A stretch of 64,000 nucleotides of DNA from Sphagnum compactum (GCA_965153455.1 OZ234503.1:4340001-4404000); one strand, 5' to 3'; counted from the stretch's first letter, positions 26,386 through 38,318 are shown. Notes: a model not told the origin generated them from the sequence alone. Translations and numbers: made by a program.

Positions 26386-27530
26386 TTAACCCGGGCCATT
26401 GTGTTTCTGGTCAATGAATCTTCTTGGACTTGGCTTCTCAAGTTTACTATTTAGTTTGAGTGTCCGAACCCTGACTTGATTAGATTATTCTCTCATTGAC
26501 TTCCTAAATACTTTTATCGCACTAAATTCAGTTGCTTCATGCAAACCTTCTACAAGTGAGAAATTTTTAGTGTATTTTGGAGGTAGCCCTACAGAGTGGA
26601 ATCTTTTGTCCACAAAATGCGGGTGTCCTGACAAGTGAAATGCTCACCCTCTTTCTTTCATTTTTTCCCCATGATATCTGTCTGTTAATGGCCTCGGAGT
26701 GGGTGTTCTCAAAATAAGTGGCCCATTGGGGCCACCTTCCCCCCCTCTGCTCGAGGTGTTTCTTTTGGGAATGCTCCACTCTGAGGGCATTACCTCACAC
26801 CTTTAGTTCATGTTGAGGGAAAACATAACCAATGAATCTAAAAGCACAATCAATGTTTTTACAAAGGGACATGTGGACCTTTTGGGTCTACACAAGACAT
26901 GTTTGTCTCCCTCACACATATGTAGTTGCACAACATAACATATGAGTTTATAGGGTCAAATCAAACAACCGTGGAAGAGTCAAATCTGGGGCAGGCCCAT
27001 TGTATTCTTGATAGTGCTAGGAAGCTCTCAATGACTAGGGTGCACCATGGCAATTTCATAAATTTTAGGCTTGCAATGCAGGAGTTTTTAACTATTTTCA
27101 TAATTAAAAACTCAGTAGAAATCAAATATACAAACTTAAGGGAATTTGGTGTGCACTCTTAGTACCATTGGAAAACTCTCGATCAGTATTGGTGCATTAG
27201 GATGGTTTTGTAGTTTTTGGATCTATGAGGCAGGAATTATTGAAAAGAGTACCTTTCGTTGTTATAAATTCAATAAATTGATTCCAAAATGTATATACTT
27301 TTGTAAAAGTATAATATAACATGCTCAAATGACACAGGCCACACTGGTTTATTTATATGATAAATGCATAATTCATACTATTCTAGCCTGGATGAAGTCC
27401 ACACCTATGAGAGTTAGTATTGAAATTATAGGTACCTTTCTGACACAAAGGTAGATTCAGTTACAAAAACTTCACAAAGTATAGGCACCCCGCATGGAGG
27501 TTGGACTTTCCATGTTGTGAGCTACTATTA
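26386..27530. other. Intergenic DNA
   Basis: Nothing recognisable is present. Short frames occur on both strands without known domains. Confidence 0.4.
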
Positions 27531-27787
27531 CTCACATGTTTAAGATTTGGTTTCATGTGGCCCACGTCTAAACAGGAGCAAGCTCATTGTAGGTACCCAA
27601 AGGCTTCAACTTAGGGGAATCATTCAACAAGTCAAAGAAAACCGGGCTCTTCAACAACTCGCATGTTTTAGATTTGGTTTCATGTGGCTCAAGTCTAAAC
27701 AGGAACAAGCTCATTGTAGGTATCTATAGACCTCAACTTAGGGGAATCATTCAACAAGTCCAAGAAAACCTGGCTCTTCAACACTTG
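27531..27787. repeat. 127-bp tandem duplication
   Basis: GATTTGGTTTCATGTGGC begins at 27544 and 27671. Both copies continue with TCTAAACAGGA, CAAGCTCATTGTAGGTA and TTAGGGGAATCATTCAACAA, with roughly ten differences. Confidence 0.8.
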
Positions 27788-27789
27788 CA

Positions 27790-28467
27790 TCTTTTTAACG
27801 CTTAGTTTACCTATTGCACGGAGAGTTTCATGACATGAATCCTAACTAGAAAATGGGGATTAAATCCAGTGACAACCTGCATAAAGTGCTTGACTAAAGT
27901 AGGTTATATGATCGCACTCCATCATCTAGATCTAATAAACAATCATTAACAAGGTATCACTTTAACACTTATTCCATTATCTCACTTACTAGCTTTCTAA
28001 AACGTTGATTGTTCACATGAATGGACCTCAGTATTATTTGATACATTCATTTTACAATCTAGGAGGTTTAGTACTTACAAAATCACCCTGATTGACTCTG
28101 TGCTTAGTGCATTCTTAACCCAAATAGTTGAATTACCATTTATGAAATTTTATGTTTAGTCCTTAGTATTATGAATTCATCCTTATAATCCAAAGATTAC
28201 AATGTATATTGCCCATATGGTAATCCATTTAATATTAACATTGACCACATCTCACTTGGCTATCATTGTATATGATCAGCATTAACATTTAAATGTTATG
28301 TTTTTGAGAATATGTTTTGGTGTCATACCACCTACTCAATTTTCTGCAACTTTTTTTTCCTTTCAGGTTAGAATGAATATCACAATTTTGGGCAAAGAAT
28401 TGTTAAGGGATGTGATTTAATCAAAAGGAATCTCCGAACTGGTTGTGGTGACAATGTTCATGGCACC
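27790..28467. other. Intergenic DNA
   Basis: No gene or repeat is recognised. Confidence 0.4.
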
Positions 28468-28960
28468 TGTTAGAAAAAAAAATTTCGACTTAGGGGGTAT
28501 GCACACAAACAACAGAAAAAACCAAGGACACAAGATTTTACGTGGTTCAGCAAAAGCTTACATCCACGGAGCGCACCCGCACTCAACTCTCACTATGAAA
28601 TCAATGAATACAACAGTGAAGAACTATCACACCACTCTCACAATTTCTCACTTCTCTACTTGACATTCCACACCACGCCCAGATACTTACAATGAAAAAA
28701 CTATATATAGTTTCAAGTTCACCAACTCCCACTAAACTTAGACAACGGTGCAACTAATAGATCAGCTTGACGGTGCAACTAATTGATCAGGCTTGACGGT
28801 GCAACTAATTGATCAGGTTTCACGGTGCAACTAATTGATCAGCTTGACGGTGTAACTAATTGATCAGGCTTCACGGTGCAACTAATTGATCAGCTTCACG
28901 GTGCAACTAATTGATAAGGCTTCACACACAACAGCACCATCACAAATTGATGTAAGACCT
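28468..28960 (+). mobile_element. LTR-like segment (possible solo LTR)
   Basis: The segment begins TGTTAGAAA at 28468. It contains GATTTTACGTGGTTCAGC and TACATCCACGGAG, words I associate with LTRs of plant Copia/TRIM-type elements, and a TATA-like CTATATATAG at about 28702. A 25/26-bp array follows. I could not find the CA end, a primer-binding site or target duplications, so the right edge is arbitrary and only the left part is supported. Confidence 0.4.
28745..28924. repeat. 25/26-bp tandem array, seven copies
   Basis: Seven units of ACGGTGCAACTAATTGATCA followed by GCTTG, GGCTTG, GGTTTC or GGCTTC. Copies differ mainly in the last five bases. The array lies downstream of a TATA-like box in the LTR-like segment. 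Confidence 0.9.
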
Positions 28961-31900
28961 TCATTTTGCATTTCAGCATGGAGACAAGATGATTTAATGG
29001 GGGAGGGTAGGGAGATCACTTTTTTTTATTGGAGAAAATGTAAGAATTGCAAGTATTATGGCAACCTTTTTTACAAATACATGGTTGTCATGAAGGCTGT
29101 GGTGCAATATGCCATTTAGGCTTTAGATATCTAAAACCACTTTTAAATTGGGTTTAGATAGTACCACATGATATGTACTGTATCAAGTGCAATTGTATGC
29201 ATTATGATCATACTTCATTATACTACAAAAATACATTATAACTCAAGGTGTGATTCCCCATAGGTGACACCTTTTTTTTTGGGGTAAGACTTCATCTTGA
29301 AGCTTTTAACACAGACTTGATCATAGTTTGATTATAGACTCATTTTCTAATGCAAAACATATTACAAAACTTCCATGTTTTGGTTACAATAAAACAATTG
29401 AAGTTTTGTGTTACATGTAAAAATGATTTATTAGTTGGCCCCAACTAGATTGTGAAGCTTAAACACAATGTGATGAAGGTAAACCTATAGATAGAAAAAT
29501 CAGCTAAAAGTTGTTTTAAGTATCCATGGCCTCCAATCAATGAAACATTAGTTCTTGATCCTTTCAAGTTGGAGACTTCATTTTTTTCAGAGAAAAAAAA
29601 TCAGATCTCAATAGCAATAATAGTTTTTTTTTTGGGTAGATGTAATAAAAATGGACAAACAACAATGTCATTTGTCACATTCTTGGATTCAAATTCCATA
29701 GATAAAGAAACATATCAACGCAAAAAAGACAAATGCTAGCACAACTAACTACATTTATAGTTATGTATATGCCCTTCTATCATGCATTTAAAACATTCAT
29801 ATTGACCAAGACATCATTGTTGTCAAAATGTGCATAATTTTGTATTTAAAATTTTAAATGATTGAAAACACTTCCTCTTGATTCTACAAATGTTATTTTT
29901 CCATTGATAGTTGATAGGTATAATATCAAAAAATATAAATTATACAGACATCAAAGGGAAAAACCTCACATAACAAATTATACATTCCTTATAATGAACA
30001 TTGTGAGCCAATGAATGACTATAGAGAACAATTGTTGTTCTTTACTTTGATTTTAGAAAATGAAAACACTTTCAAAAATAACTTTCCTTGAGTGGCATAA
30101 CACAAGCAATGTGCATGAACATTAATTTCTACCATTGCGAAAAATAAAATGGTAGATAAGTTTTATGATAATAATGAATTTAAAATGAGTTGGACACACA
30201 TAGAATCACAAGTTCATGAGTTGGTGATTACAAAATTTGAGATAAACACATGGACCAATCTTTTTCTTATGTAAACGTTGCCTATCTAATGCATCTAGCA
30301 AATAATTGTAGTAAGATAATATCAATATTTGTCTTGCACCAAATTTAGGTATCTTGACCAATCTTGATTAAAATAATATCTTAAATGTACATGATCATAA
30401 TATACTTATTCATGAATTTCGTTCATTGGTTAAGAAAATGAACAAAGAAGTTGACATTTTATTTTACAATGTGATGCATAGAATAACACAAAACCCTTGA
30501 ATGAATCAATTCATTTATTCATTATTGGAGGTGCTAGTGCATGTAAAACTTTGTTAATCTTGTTAATTTTCTCCTTAGCATGTTTTTATAACAAACATTC
30601 ACAATCATGTCCTTCAAAAAAAAAAAGTCCTTGACAAATGCTAGAAAAGTAGCATTCAACATAGATGAAACAACAATTCATTCATGTATTTGCATCCTTT
30701 AATTAGAAAGATCCACCATATGTGGGATCAAAATGATGAACAATTCAAAATCATATTGAATTACTTTTGAATTGCAATGCATTCACAATTTAACATATTA
30801 AGATAAATAGTTAGTATATTTGAACACCACCAAATGATAAAAAATTTCCATACTTGTTTTTGCAAGGAAGAAATAAACGATAAAACATAAACATAAGGCA
30901 TCAACTTTTTTACAAAACATTGGATGTTTTCTATAAAAAAGATAAACATGATGATGTACACATCCTAAATTATTATAATTGCAAAATGATTCAAACTTCA
31001 CAATTGAGTTGTATTTCAGATTTTGAATAAGAAAAACATTTTGGTTGAAGGTTGTGCATGTAATTAGGCAAGACATGATGATGGTTTAGTAAATAGTGTG
31101 GATAGAATATTTCACAAAGTAAATTAGCTGTAAATCACATTTGGACAAACTCTCCCATTCAACAATTTGAGTGGCCCTCGTTGTTGACGCTTGTTGGATT
31201 GATCATAACCCAATATATATTTTGGGTTCAAACTTCAAGATTATGTCCCATAATATTATCACATAAGTTAGGGCAATGGCCATATTTGTGAGGGCAAAGA
31301 TAGTACATAATAGCCCCAATGTTTTGATGTCTTAGACTCCTCACATTCTATTTGTGCAAAAAGATGCAAGTTTGTCATACAAGTTACAAAGCATTTCCTC
31401 TTGCATATTTCTACAACAGGATTTCAGTATATTTCAATGGATCAAGAAATTATCTTTGGTATCATGTGGCAAACCTATATGAGGAATTACCTTCAATACC
31501 ATTTAGTAAGCCTATAGGGGGTGTGTGTCATACTGGGCATGTGTTGTTTATCTCATGTAATTTCTTCCCAGCTCCTTCCTTTGTTGTTGGGTGTTGGATA
31601 CCATACTCAGCTTCTTGTAAGAGCTGGTGGATGGCAGAACTGTGACCATATCTAGACACTTGCTGGTCAGCATAAAATTTGCAGCAACATGTCACAGAGA
31701 TGGTGAAGAATCAACTGCTATGACTCTGATCTCATCATGGAGAAACATATATAATTGGTGCAATCAGTCACCACCCAGAGCCTTAAGTGTAAGACACTAT
31801 GGGCATGAAAAACATCAACTCATGGATAGAGACTGAGAGGGAGGTCAGCCAATGATTTATCTTCCACCAAGGAGACGCAGATTTTGGCAGACATTGAAAG

Positions 31901-32009
31901 ACACTTTCAAAGTCTTATCATAACTGACCAAATCATCATTCTACACATGTATAAACAAATACACTTACAGGGTGTTGTAAGTCCTAAACCATATACACAC
32001 AGAACACTG
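28961..32009. other. AT-rich intergenic DNA
   Basis: No domain or repeat is recognised. Frames such as 31352-31645 on the plus strand have no identifiable product. Confidence 0.4.
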
Positions 32010-32017
32010 GTATAAGC

Positions 32018-32616
32018 CAGTGTTGGGTGGTTCTTTAGTCCAGTGCCGGCTCTTTGACCAGTCATATATGCATATAACCAGCAGAGATCAAATTGTGAAA
32101 CACAAATTGTGAAACACCCGCCTCTGGCTCTGAACTGGCAAAAATGTTAAAAGTAAAAAAAACGGAGAAAGAACTGCAGTTTGTTGTGGGGTTTGAAATA
32201 CCCAGAACTGGAGTTTCTTTGATTCTTATGTTTTTCAAATACCCAGAACTGGCATTTCTTTGATTCTTATGTTTTTCAAATACCCAGAACTGGCATTTCT
32301 TTGATTCTTATTTTTTGCAAATACCCAGAACTGGCATTTCTTTGATTCTTATTTTTTGCAAATACCCAGAACTGGCATTTCTTTGATTCTTATGTTTTTC
32401 AAATACCTGGAACTGGCATTTATTTGATTCTTAAGTTCTTCAAATATCCAGAAATGGCAATTCTTTGATTCTTATGCTTTTCAAATACCCAGAACCAGCT
32501 GGTTCTTTGATTCTGATTTTTTAAAATACCTGGAACCAGCTAGTTCTTGGATTCTGATTCTTCAAACACCCAGAACTGGTGGTTCTTTGAAAAATCAAAG
32601 AATCTGCCCAACACTG
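32018..32616. mobile_element. Non-autonomous hAT element with internal 41-bp array
   Basis: The 599-bp element starts CAGTGTTGGGTGGTTCTTT and ends in the inverse of CAGTGTTGGGCAGATTCTTT. These terminal inverted repeats of about 20 bp match the ends of the hAT at 21762-24886 in sequence and type. The flanks GTATAAGC (32010-32017) and GTGTAAAT (32617-32624) agree at 5 of 8 positions, and the three differences are all transitions, consistent with an aged 8-bp hAT duplication. There is no coding sequence inside. About two thirds of the element is a tandem array. Confidence 0.75.
32196..32600. repeat. 41-bp tandem array, about ten copies
   Basis: AAATACC begins at 32196 and then every 41 bp without slippage through 32524 (the last step is 40 bp). 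The unit has AAATACCCAGAACTGGCATT and then TCTTTGATTCTTATGTTTTTC. Internal copies are nearly identical. The outer copies on the right drift towards AGAACCAGCTGGTTCT. Confidence 0.95.
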
Positions 32617-32624
32617 GTGTAAAT

Positions 32625-33093
32625 ACTTGGCTTTGGATTTTCTTTTGCACTAAGAAGATGATACTTTCAGTTCTTATCTTTTTCATGGTACATAGCTTTG
32701 AGCCACTTGACAAGTTTCTCTTGCTGTGCAGAGCTTTGTATTATAATCAATCAATTCTGTAGCAAGGGGGATCCATCCTGCTCTGAAAGCAACATGAGAA
32801 ACCCCCAGGAGCTAGTGTCTGCTGTTCTACATCTGAGGCTACGAAGACCCCAAAAAAATTCCTAAGGGAAGTTCAGAGTGACTTAACTAAGTTGGACAAA
32901 AAAAGAAATTAGCAAAACAAAAAATATGATCAATCTAGAAGTAAGCTTTGATCTTGTGTTGCATTGCAGAAGCTTGAAAGGAGAAAACTCCTGAGCCTTG
33001 TAGGACACATAGACCATCTGAAGCTTCACAAGCTAAGAACTACCCAAAAATTTGTTGAATGGGTGTGTAAATGTTGAGCCCATTGTCCTCGAG
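32625..33093. other. Spacer and probable 3' untranslated region of the PADRE gene
   Basis: This stretch lies directly downstream of the minus-strand stop at 33094. No other feature is seen. Confidence 0.4.
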
Positions 33094-33822
33094 TCAGTAG
33101 CTGCTGTGGACTTGGCTGGAGCCTTTCTGGCTCCTTCCTCTGACCAGCAGCTTTTGAATCCTGGAGTATGCGCTAACCTCACTGATGGTTTCCAATCTTG
33201 GTTTCCATGAGTTGCTTCTGGTAAGCTGCAGGGACTTCTTGGGTCCATTCAGGTACATGCTTCCAAGATCAGGTGTGGAGTAACTGATCATGGGTGGAGG
33301 CTCATCTCCAATATGCCCAGCTGACTCTGATGCTTGTTGTTTCCTGTCAGGATCAAATAGTACTCTGGCCATGATATCCTGGCCAGCCCGCACCATCAAC
33401 TGAGCAAAACCAGGCAACTGCTGCTGCCTACTAGACTTACAGTTATGAAGCTTGATCTCGAAAGGCAGCTCCCGTACAGTAATTCCTGTTACCAAGTTCA
33501 TGTGCAGCTCCAGGTTGCAGGAATTTGGTTCAGCCTGCTGATGATCTTGGAGCTTGCTGTTGGCAAGGATGTAGTACAACCGACCAGCTTCAAGCACCAC
33601 GTCTTTGGGTAAAACTGATTTGGATGTTACAGTGGTAGTCAAAGCCTTGGAGTGGCACACAAAATGGTCAGGGTGAAGTTTTATGAGCTCCAAGACTGTC
33701 ACCGATCTCTTGAATACTTGTATACCTCCATCTGGTTTTACAACTTTCACAGGGGGAAGCTGACTCCACTCATCTTGCACTTGATCCCCTGCATTTGCCC
33801 CAAGACAAATGTAGTTCCCCAT
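33094..33822 (-). CDS. PADRE-domain (DUF4228) protein, 242 aa
   Basis: The single open exon encodes a member of the plant-specific DUF4228/PADRE family, small proteins linked to stress and pathogen responses whose biochemical role is not settled. I chose the ATG at 33822, which gives MGNYICLG. Gly2 suits N-myristoylation and Cys6 suits palmitoylation, so membrane attachment is likely. The frame is open 27 codons further upstream, but that extension looks like leader. The domain fills roughly residues 24-160: VKVVKPDGGIQVF (25-37), LIKLHPDHFVCHS (46-58) and LEAGRLYYIL (77-86). The tail carries RSNSWKPRLETISE (202-215), a conserved basic/serine motif of the family and a plausible phosphosite. 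The length is normal for the family. The gene stands alone between two hAT-type miniature elements, with short tandem arrays on its 5' side. The family call is firm, but the gene symbol is unknown. Confidence 0.88.
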   Translation of the reverse strand: MGNYICLGANAGDQVQDEWSQLPPVKVVKPDGGIQVFKRSVTVLELIKLHPDHFVCHSKALTTTVTSKSVLPKDVVLEAGRLYYILANSKLQDHQQAEPNSCNLELHMNLVTGITVRELPFEIKLHNCKSSRQQQLPGFAQLMVRAGQDIMARVLFDPDRKQQASESAGHIGDEPPPMISYSTPDLGSMYLNGPKKSLQLTRSNSWKPRLETISEVSAYSRIQKLLVRGRSQKGSSQVHSSY

Positions 33823-34341
33823 AGTAGTATCAGTAGTAGTATATGCCACTCCTTTAAGAAAAAATATCACTTCCAGAAATCCTTCTCCAAATTCTAGCTT
33901 CAAAACTCTTAGCCAGTAGCTTGGCGAAATATCCTTTGAACACCTCTGTGAAGCTTCTTTTTCTTCTTCTTCTAGCCTGCAATCAGATAAGAAGAGAAAA
34001 AATCCCTTACAAAAAAACCTTAAAAAAAAAAACTGCCTCAGATAATAGAAACTTCAGCAAGTGCTTATGGTTTCATATCCCCAGGTTTTTTCTGTGCAGA
34101 ACTGGGATGAGGAGCTGGAATCAAAACGCCGCCCAAACTTCTTATAGATACCAGAGATGGTCACGAAAACTTTTCGTGTGCCCAATACATAACCACTCAA
34201 GAAAGCAAAAAGGACATACTCGGTCCAAGTCAGAAAAAAGTTCAGAGCTTCTTGGACGACAAAAAGCATCAAAAGCTCACAAGAAATTTTTAAAATCATA
34301 TCAGACACGTTTCAAAGATGGGGAGGTTTGAAGGAATTAAA

Positions 34342-34520
34342 AGCATATGAAATACATGCTGCAAAGAGGAAAGATTGGAAGAATGAAAAGCATATCAGAT
34401 ACATGCTGCAAAGAAGGAAAAAGATGGGGAAGATTGGAAGAATTAAAAAGCATATGATCAGACACACATGCTGCAAAGATGGGTAGATTGAAGGACTTAA
34501 AAGCATAAAAAGCTCGCAAG
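34342..34520. repeat. Degenerate 47-60-bp tandem repeat upstream of the PADRE gene
   Basis: AAAAGCATATGAAATACATGC / TGCAAAG words recur from 34343, 34390, 34450 and 34503, with AAGATTGGAAGAAT between them. The array lies 0.5-0.7 kb upstream of the start codon on the coding strand, perhaps in the promoter or a leader intron. Confidence 0.7.
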
Positions 34521-34903
34521 GAGAAGCAGATGAGATATATGCGTTGTAAATGTGGGGGAAAGAGTGGAGGAGAGAGGATGGCAAGGTCAGAGGAGGAGAG
34601 GATTTTTTGAAGAGTCAGAATATAGAACTGTGATGAAAGCAGGGGAAGTTGGGAAAGATTTATTGCATACCTTAGTACCTTGGCAGCTTAGACACTAATT
34701 AAATTATTTGTAGAAATGTTGACATTTTCAAAAAAAATAATTCAGAGAACAAATTTTTTTTTGTGAAGGAAGATATAGAATCTTTTGGGATATTCTATTT
34801 TTGACATGGAAAACTTCAAATTTAAGAAATTATTCGACAGACATGTGTTGAAGCTGCCCTTGTACTATGGTAGTGTGGAATTGCACAGTGGGAAAACGTT
34901 GTT

Positions 34904-34996
34904 GTTGAGAGTGTGAAGCAGTCGTCCCTTTGATGTTGAGAGTGTGAAACAGTCGTCCCGTTGATGTTAAGAGTGTGAAACAGTCGTCTCTTTGAC
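34904..34996. repeat. 31-bp triplication
   Basis: GTTGAGAGTGTGAA(G/A)CAGTC begins at 34904, 34935 and 34966, with only a few differences between copies. It is upstream of the PADRE gene. Confidence 0.85.
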
Positions 34997-35306
34997 TGGC
35001 ACCAAAAGTCTGATCACCGACCCTGCAATCACACATTGTTGCCTGCCGGACCCACCCTTTGCCAAATTTTGTCAGATTTGATTAAAAAATTCAAGGAGTC
35101 GTTAAGAGTTGGGTAAGGCTGGCAGGTCATCCTGCCTGCCTGCCATCCATTCGGCCTTCCTCCTCGCACAAACTACACGACCTAAAGACAGAGTCTGCAG
35201 AGTCTTACAGTCTGACTTGACTTTTGTAGGTGAAGAAAATTGAAGAAGAAGAATCTTACCCCCTTGTTCTATTCTTAACTTACTCCAATGTCAGAGGTTT
35301 TTATAT

Positions 35307-35645
35307 CAGTGTTGTCTGTTCTTTGAATTTACAAAGAATCTTTGCCCCCTTTCGGATGTGAAATTATTTCAGAATGAGAGAACTGTCCATTTCAAGTTCT
35401 TTGAGACAAATCAGAATCAAAGAACGGACGGTCCTGGTTATTTCCAAAAAATCAAATAACTATCCATATGATTATTACCAGTCCTTCACCAGTTCTTTCT
35501 TTCATGAAAACTGTGGGTTCTTTGAGGGTTTGCTTGATTTGTTTTTCTCACAAAAATGGGAATTGGTGATTCTCTGCTCATGAAATATTATAAAACCAAA
35601 AATGATAATTATTAACAGATTATAATCCTAATAGCGCCCCCTCCG
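35307..35645. mobile_element. Miniature hAT-type element, decayed
   Basis: The element begins CAGTGTTGTCTGTTCTTTG, matching the terminus of the 32018-32616 element. It contains repeated TTCTTTGA / TCAAAGAAC words and seems to end near GCGCCCCCTCCG, like the right side of the 9562-9789 copy. The right end is approximate and no target duplication was identified. Confidence 0.5.
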
Positions 35646-35652
35646 AACCTTA

Positions 35653-35677
35653 CCCCCCCCCCCCCCCCCCCTCCCCC
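35653..35677. repeat. Poly-C tract
   Basis: About 19 consecutive C, then T and five more C. The length may be unreliable in the assembly. Confidence 0.9.
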
Positions 35678-37559
35678 TTTCTTCCCAAACAAGTTTGGTT
35701 TTGATGTGACCAGGCCCCACTAGTAGCATTCTTATGTGAACAAAGAAAGTACTAAACTGGTGCAACAAGTTAAATGAAGCTCAACCTCCAAGGTGAATAT
35801 CCAGGGCATGGGCATGCCCATTAATGGTGCCTAAAAAGAAAAGTTTTATTCAATTTTTTGTTTTGCATGTGCCCCCATTTTATAATGACACTATGATTAT
35901 GCTTCAAGTTGAATGCTTTTCAATAAGTTATTTGGTGAATAGGTTTAGGATCAATCATTTGAGTGGAAGGAAATGATGGCTTTTGCAAAATGGAAACCAT
36001 TTTGTTGCTTATTCGTGTTTCACAATAGTGGACTTCTTTGGATCCAAGGTTGTGTAAAATCCTATGATGTTTTTGAAAAGTTAGACCATTATAGAATTTG
36101 AGGCAGTTGAGAAAGTTGAACAATGGATGAATTTGAGAAAGTTGGACAGTGGATAAACTCAGATTTGTGCAACTTGAGGCAGTTGGAGAATGGATGAAGG
36201 TTGCGAAGTTGAGAGATGGGGGTCCCATGAAGAAGTTCGACAATTGGTAAACCCATGGAGGTTGAGAAAGATGGAGACCTGGAATCCGTGAATTTGAGAA
36301 AGTTGAATGGATTGGGACTCGTGATAGTTGGGAAAGATGGAATTAAGGAAATTCCAAACTTCTTTAGTTTCATCAATTGTCCAATTTTCCTGGATCTAAT
36401 ATTTAGGTTCCATCCTTTCCTACATCAATACATGGATAATAGTGAATCTTTCAAGTTTCACCCTTACATTTCATTTGAATTCATCAAATGTTTCCATATG
36501 TATTCAAAATTAAAGTTTGGCATTGTTCACCTATCATGATGTCGGCTTTAAGCCAAGCTTTTACATGTTTGGCTAAACTAGGCATATTTTTTAGTTTGTT
36601 TAAGAAGGTTTTGTGGTTGATGCAATTAAAACATTTGAGTTGCCTAATTGTGTTTATGATTGGTTGACTCATTTACTGGGTATGCATTTAATTGAGTGTT
36701 CATTGTGGCTAGGCTATAAAAATATATATATTGTTTATAAATGTTTTATCTTAGTCTTTTGGAAATCAATTCTTAAAATATTGCATGATCACGCACACCA
36801 ATGACCATCCTTTTAGAGCTAATATAAGCATGTCATTGTCATTCCTAGTGGATTTCATCATTTTCCTCCATTTAAAATTATATGATGATCAATGTTGTGA
36901 ATGTATATGGTTTAAGATTCACACTTCATTTAAGTGCAAATAGTTTAAGGAAATTTATTTACATGTCGGGTAAGTGTAAGTGTTAAATTGTGTAAATAAT
37001 TTTAGGCCATGTAAAAACAATGTAAGTGTAAAACTTTTTATTTTTACATTTACATGTCATGTAAAAACCATGTAGAAAAGGGAAAAACCACAAAATGAAA
37101 CAAAAAAGATACAAAAACATGCAAACTTTGATTTAATTCACTTGAAAGTTTATACAAACATTCATTTTTAGTGTCCAATTTTATCATTAAAGTGGCATAT
37201 TTATAAAAGTGACAATAGGGCATAAGAGTTCAATTAAAACTAAAAACATTTCATGTGTAAATTGAACAAAACATTACCAAAATCATGGATACATGTGCCA
37301 ATTCTCTACGCAATCCTCTACATGATCCTCAACCTCAGAAGGAAACTCTACATCTATCACATCTAGTATGTTTTCCTCAACATCACCAAACCCATCCACA
37401 TCTTGATTAAAAGAACTAGGAAACTTATGGTTCTTGCACCAAGTTGACATCAACGAAAACTTATGAGAATGCTTGAATAGAAAAAACTCTCTTTGCCTCA
37501 ACCTGACTACCAAGTATGCCTAAAATTGCTTTAGTTAAATAGGCACGTGTTAAAATTGT
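35678..37559. other. Intergenic DNA
   Basis: The stretch 36070-36330 is built from loose GAGAAAGTTGGA / GTTGAGAAAG words. A minus-strand frame at 37283-37513 encodes a 76-aa acidic stretch that I do not recognise. It lies just beyond the 3' side of the hAT relic and might belong to it. Nothing else is supported. Confidence 0.4.
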
Positions 37560-38318
37560 ATTTCATGTTTCAACCACCATAAAGAAGGTCCTTTCCTTCC
37601 AATGGCACATCAAAATTCAAATGTGCAAAAACATGATAATTCCCATTGAACCTGCACTTAAATGCAATTCCCAAATAAATTAGCTTAAGGTGTGTAAATT
37701 GCAAACAAAAAAACAATTCACAATGTATTTCAAATAAGTAAAGAAAAAGAACATTTATTTGTTCGAAACAAGTCTCATCCTCGAACACCCATATTCCAAA
37801 GACAACATTAGTATTACGCACATTTTTTTGCACAACACTTGTACAAGCATTTGACCATCCATGGAGTTTTTAGTATAAACATTTAAAGGTTGGGAAGAGG
37901 AATTGGCTATCATATGCACTAGCAATCTCAATCGTTGAAGAGTGGTCAACACAATTTTCAACTAGATTCAAATCTTAAAATTAGGGATCTAACATGAAAG
38001 CATGTTATATATGGTCTTCAAAAACCTTGGAAACATCCATGAAATCAAAGAAGGGCCTAAAAACAATAGTCACTTGCTCCCACATGTTAATACCAAGTTT
38101 TTTTCACCTTGGTGCACATATCCGTGTCTTTAATAACATCAATTTTTGCTTGCACAACTCCAATTTATCCTTGGAAAGTTGCACATATAACTTGATTGTT
38201 GAAGCAAAAATATCTAACAATAGTTAATACCCATGATGTTGGTTAAGTACACAAGTAATCACAACAGGAAAAAATGCATCACAAATTACTTCAATAATTG
38301 CCTAGGTTTGTGCTAAAA

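Noticed and set aside
33823-33903. 27-codon upstream extension of the PADRE protein
   Set aside because: It has no family similarity, and the internal ATG gives the expected MGN acylation start.
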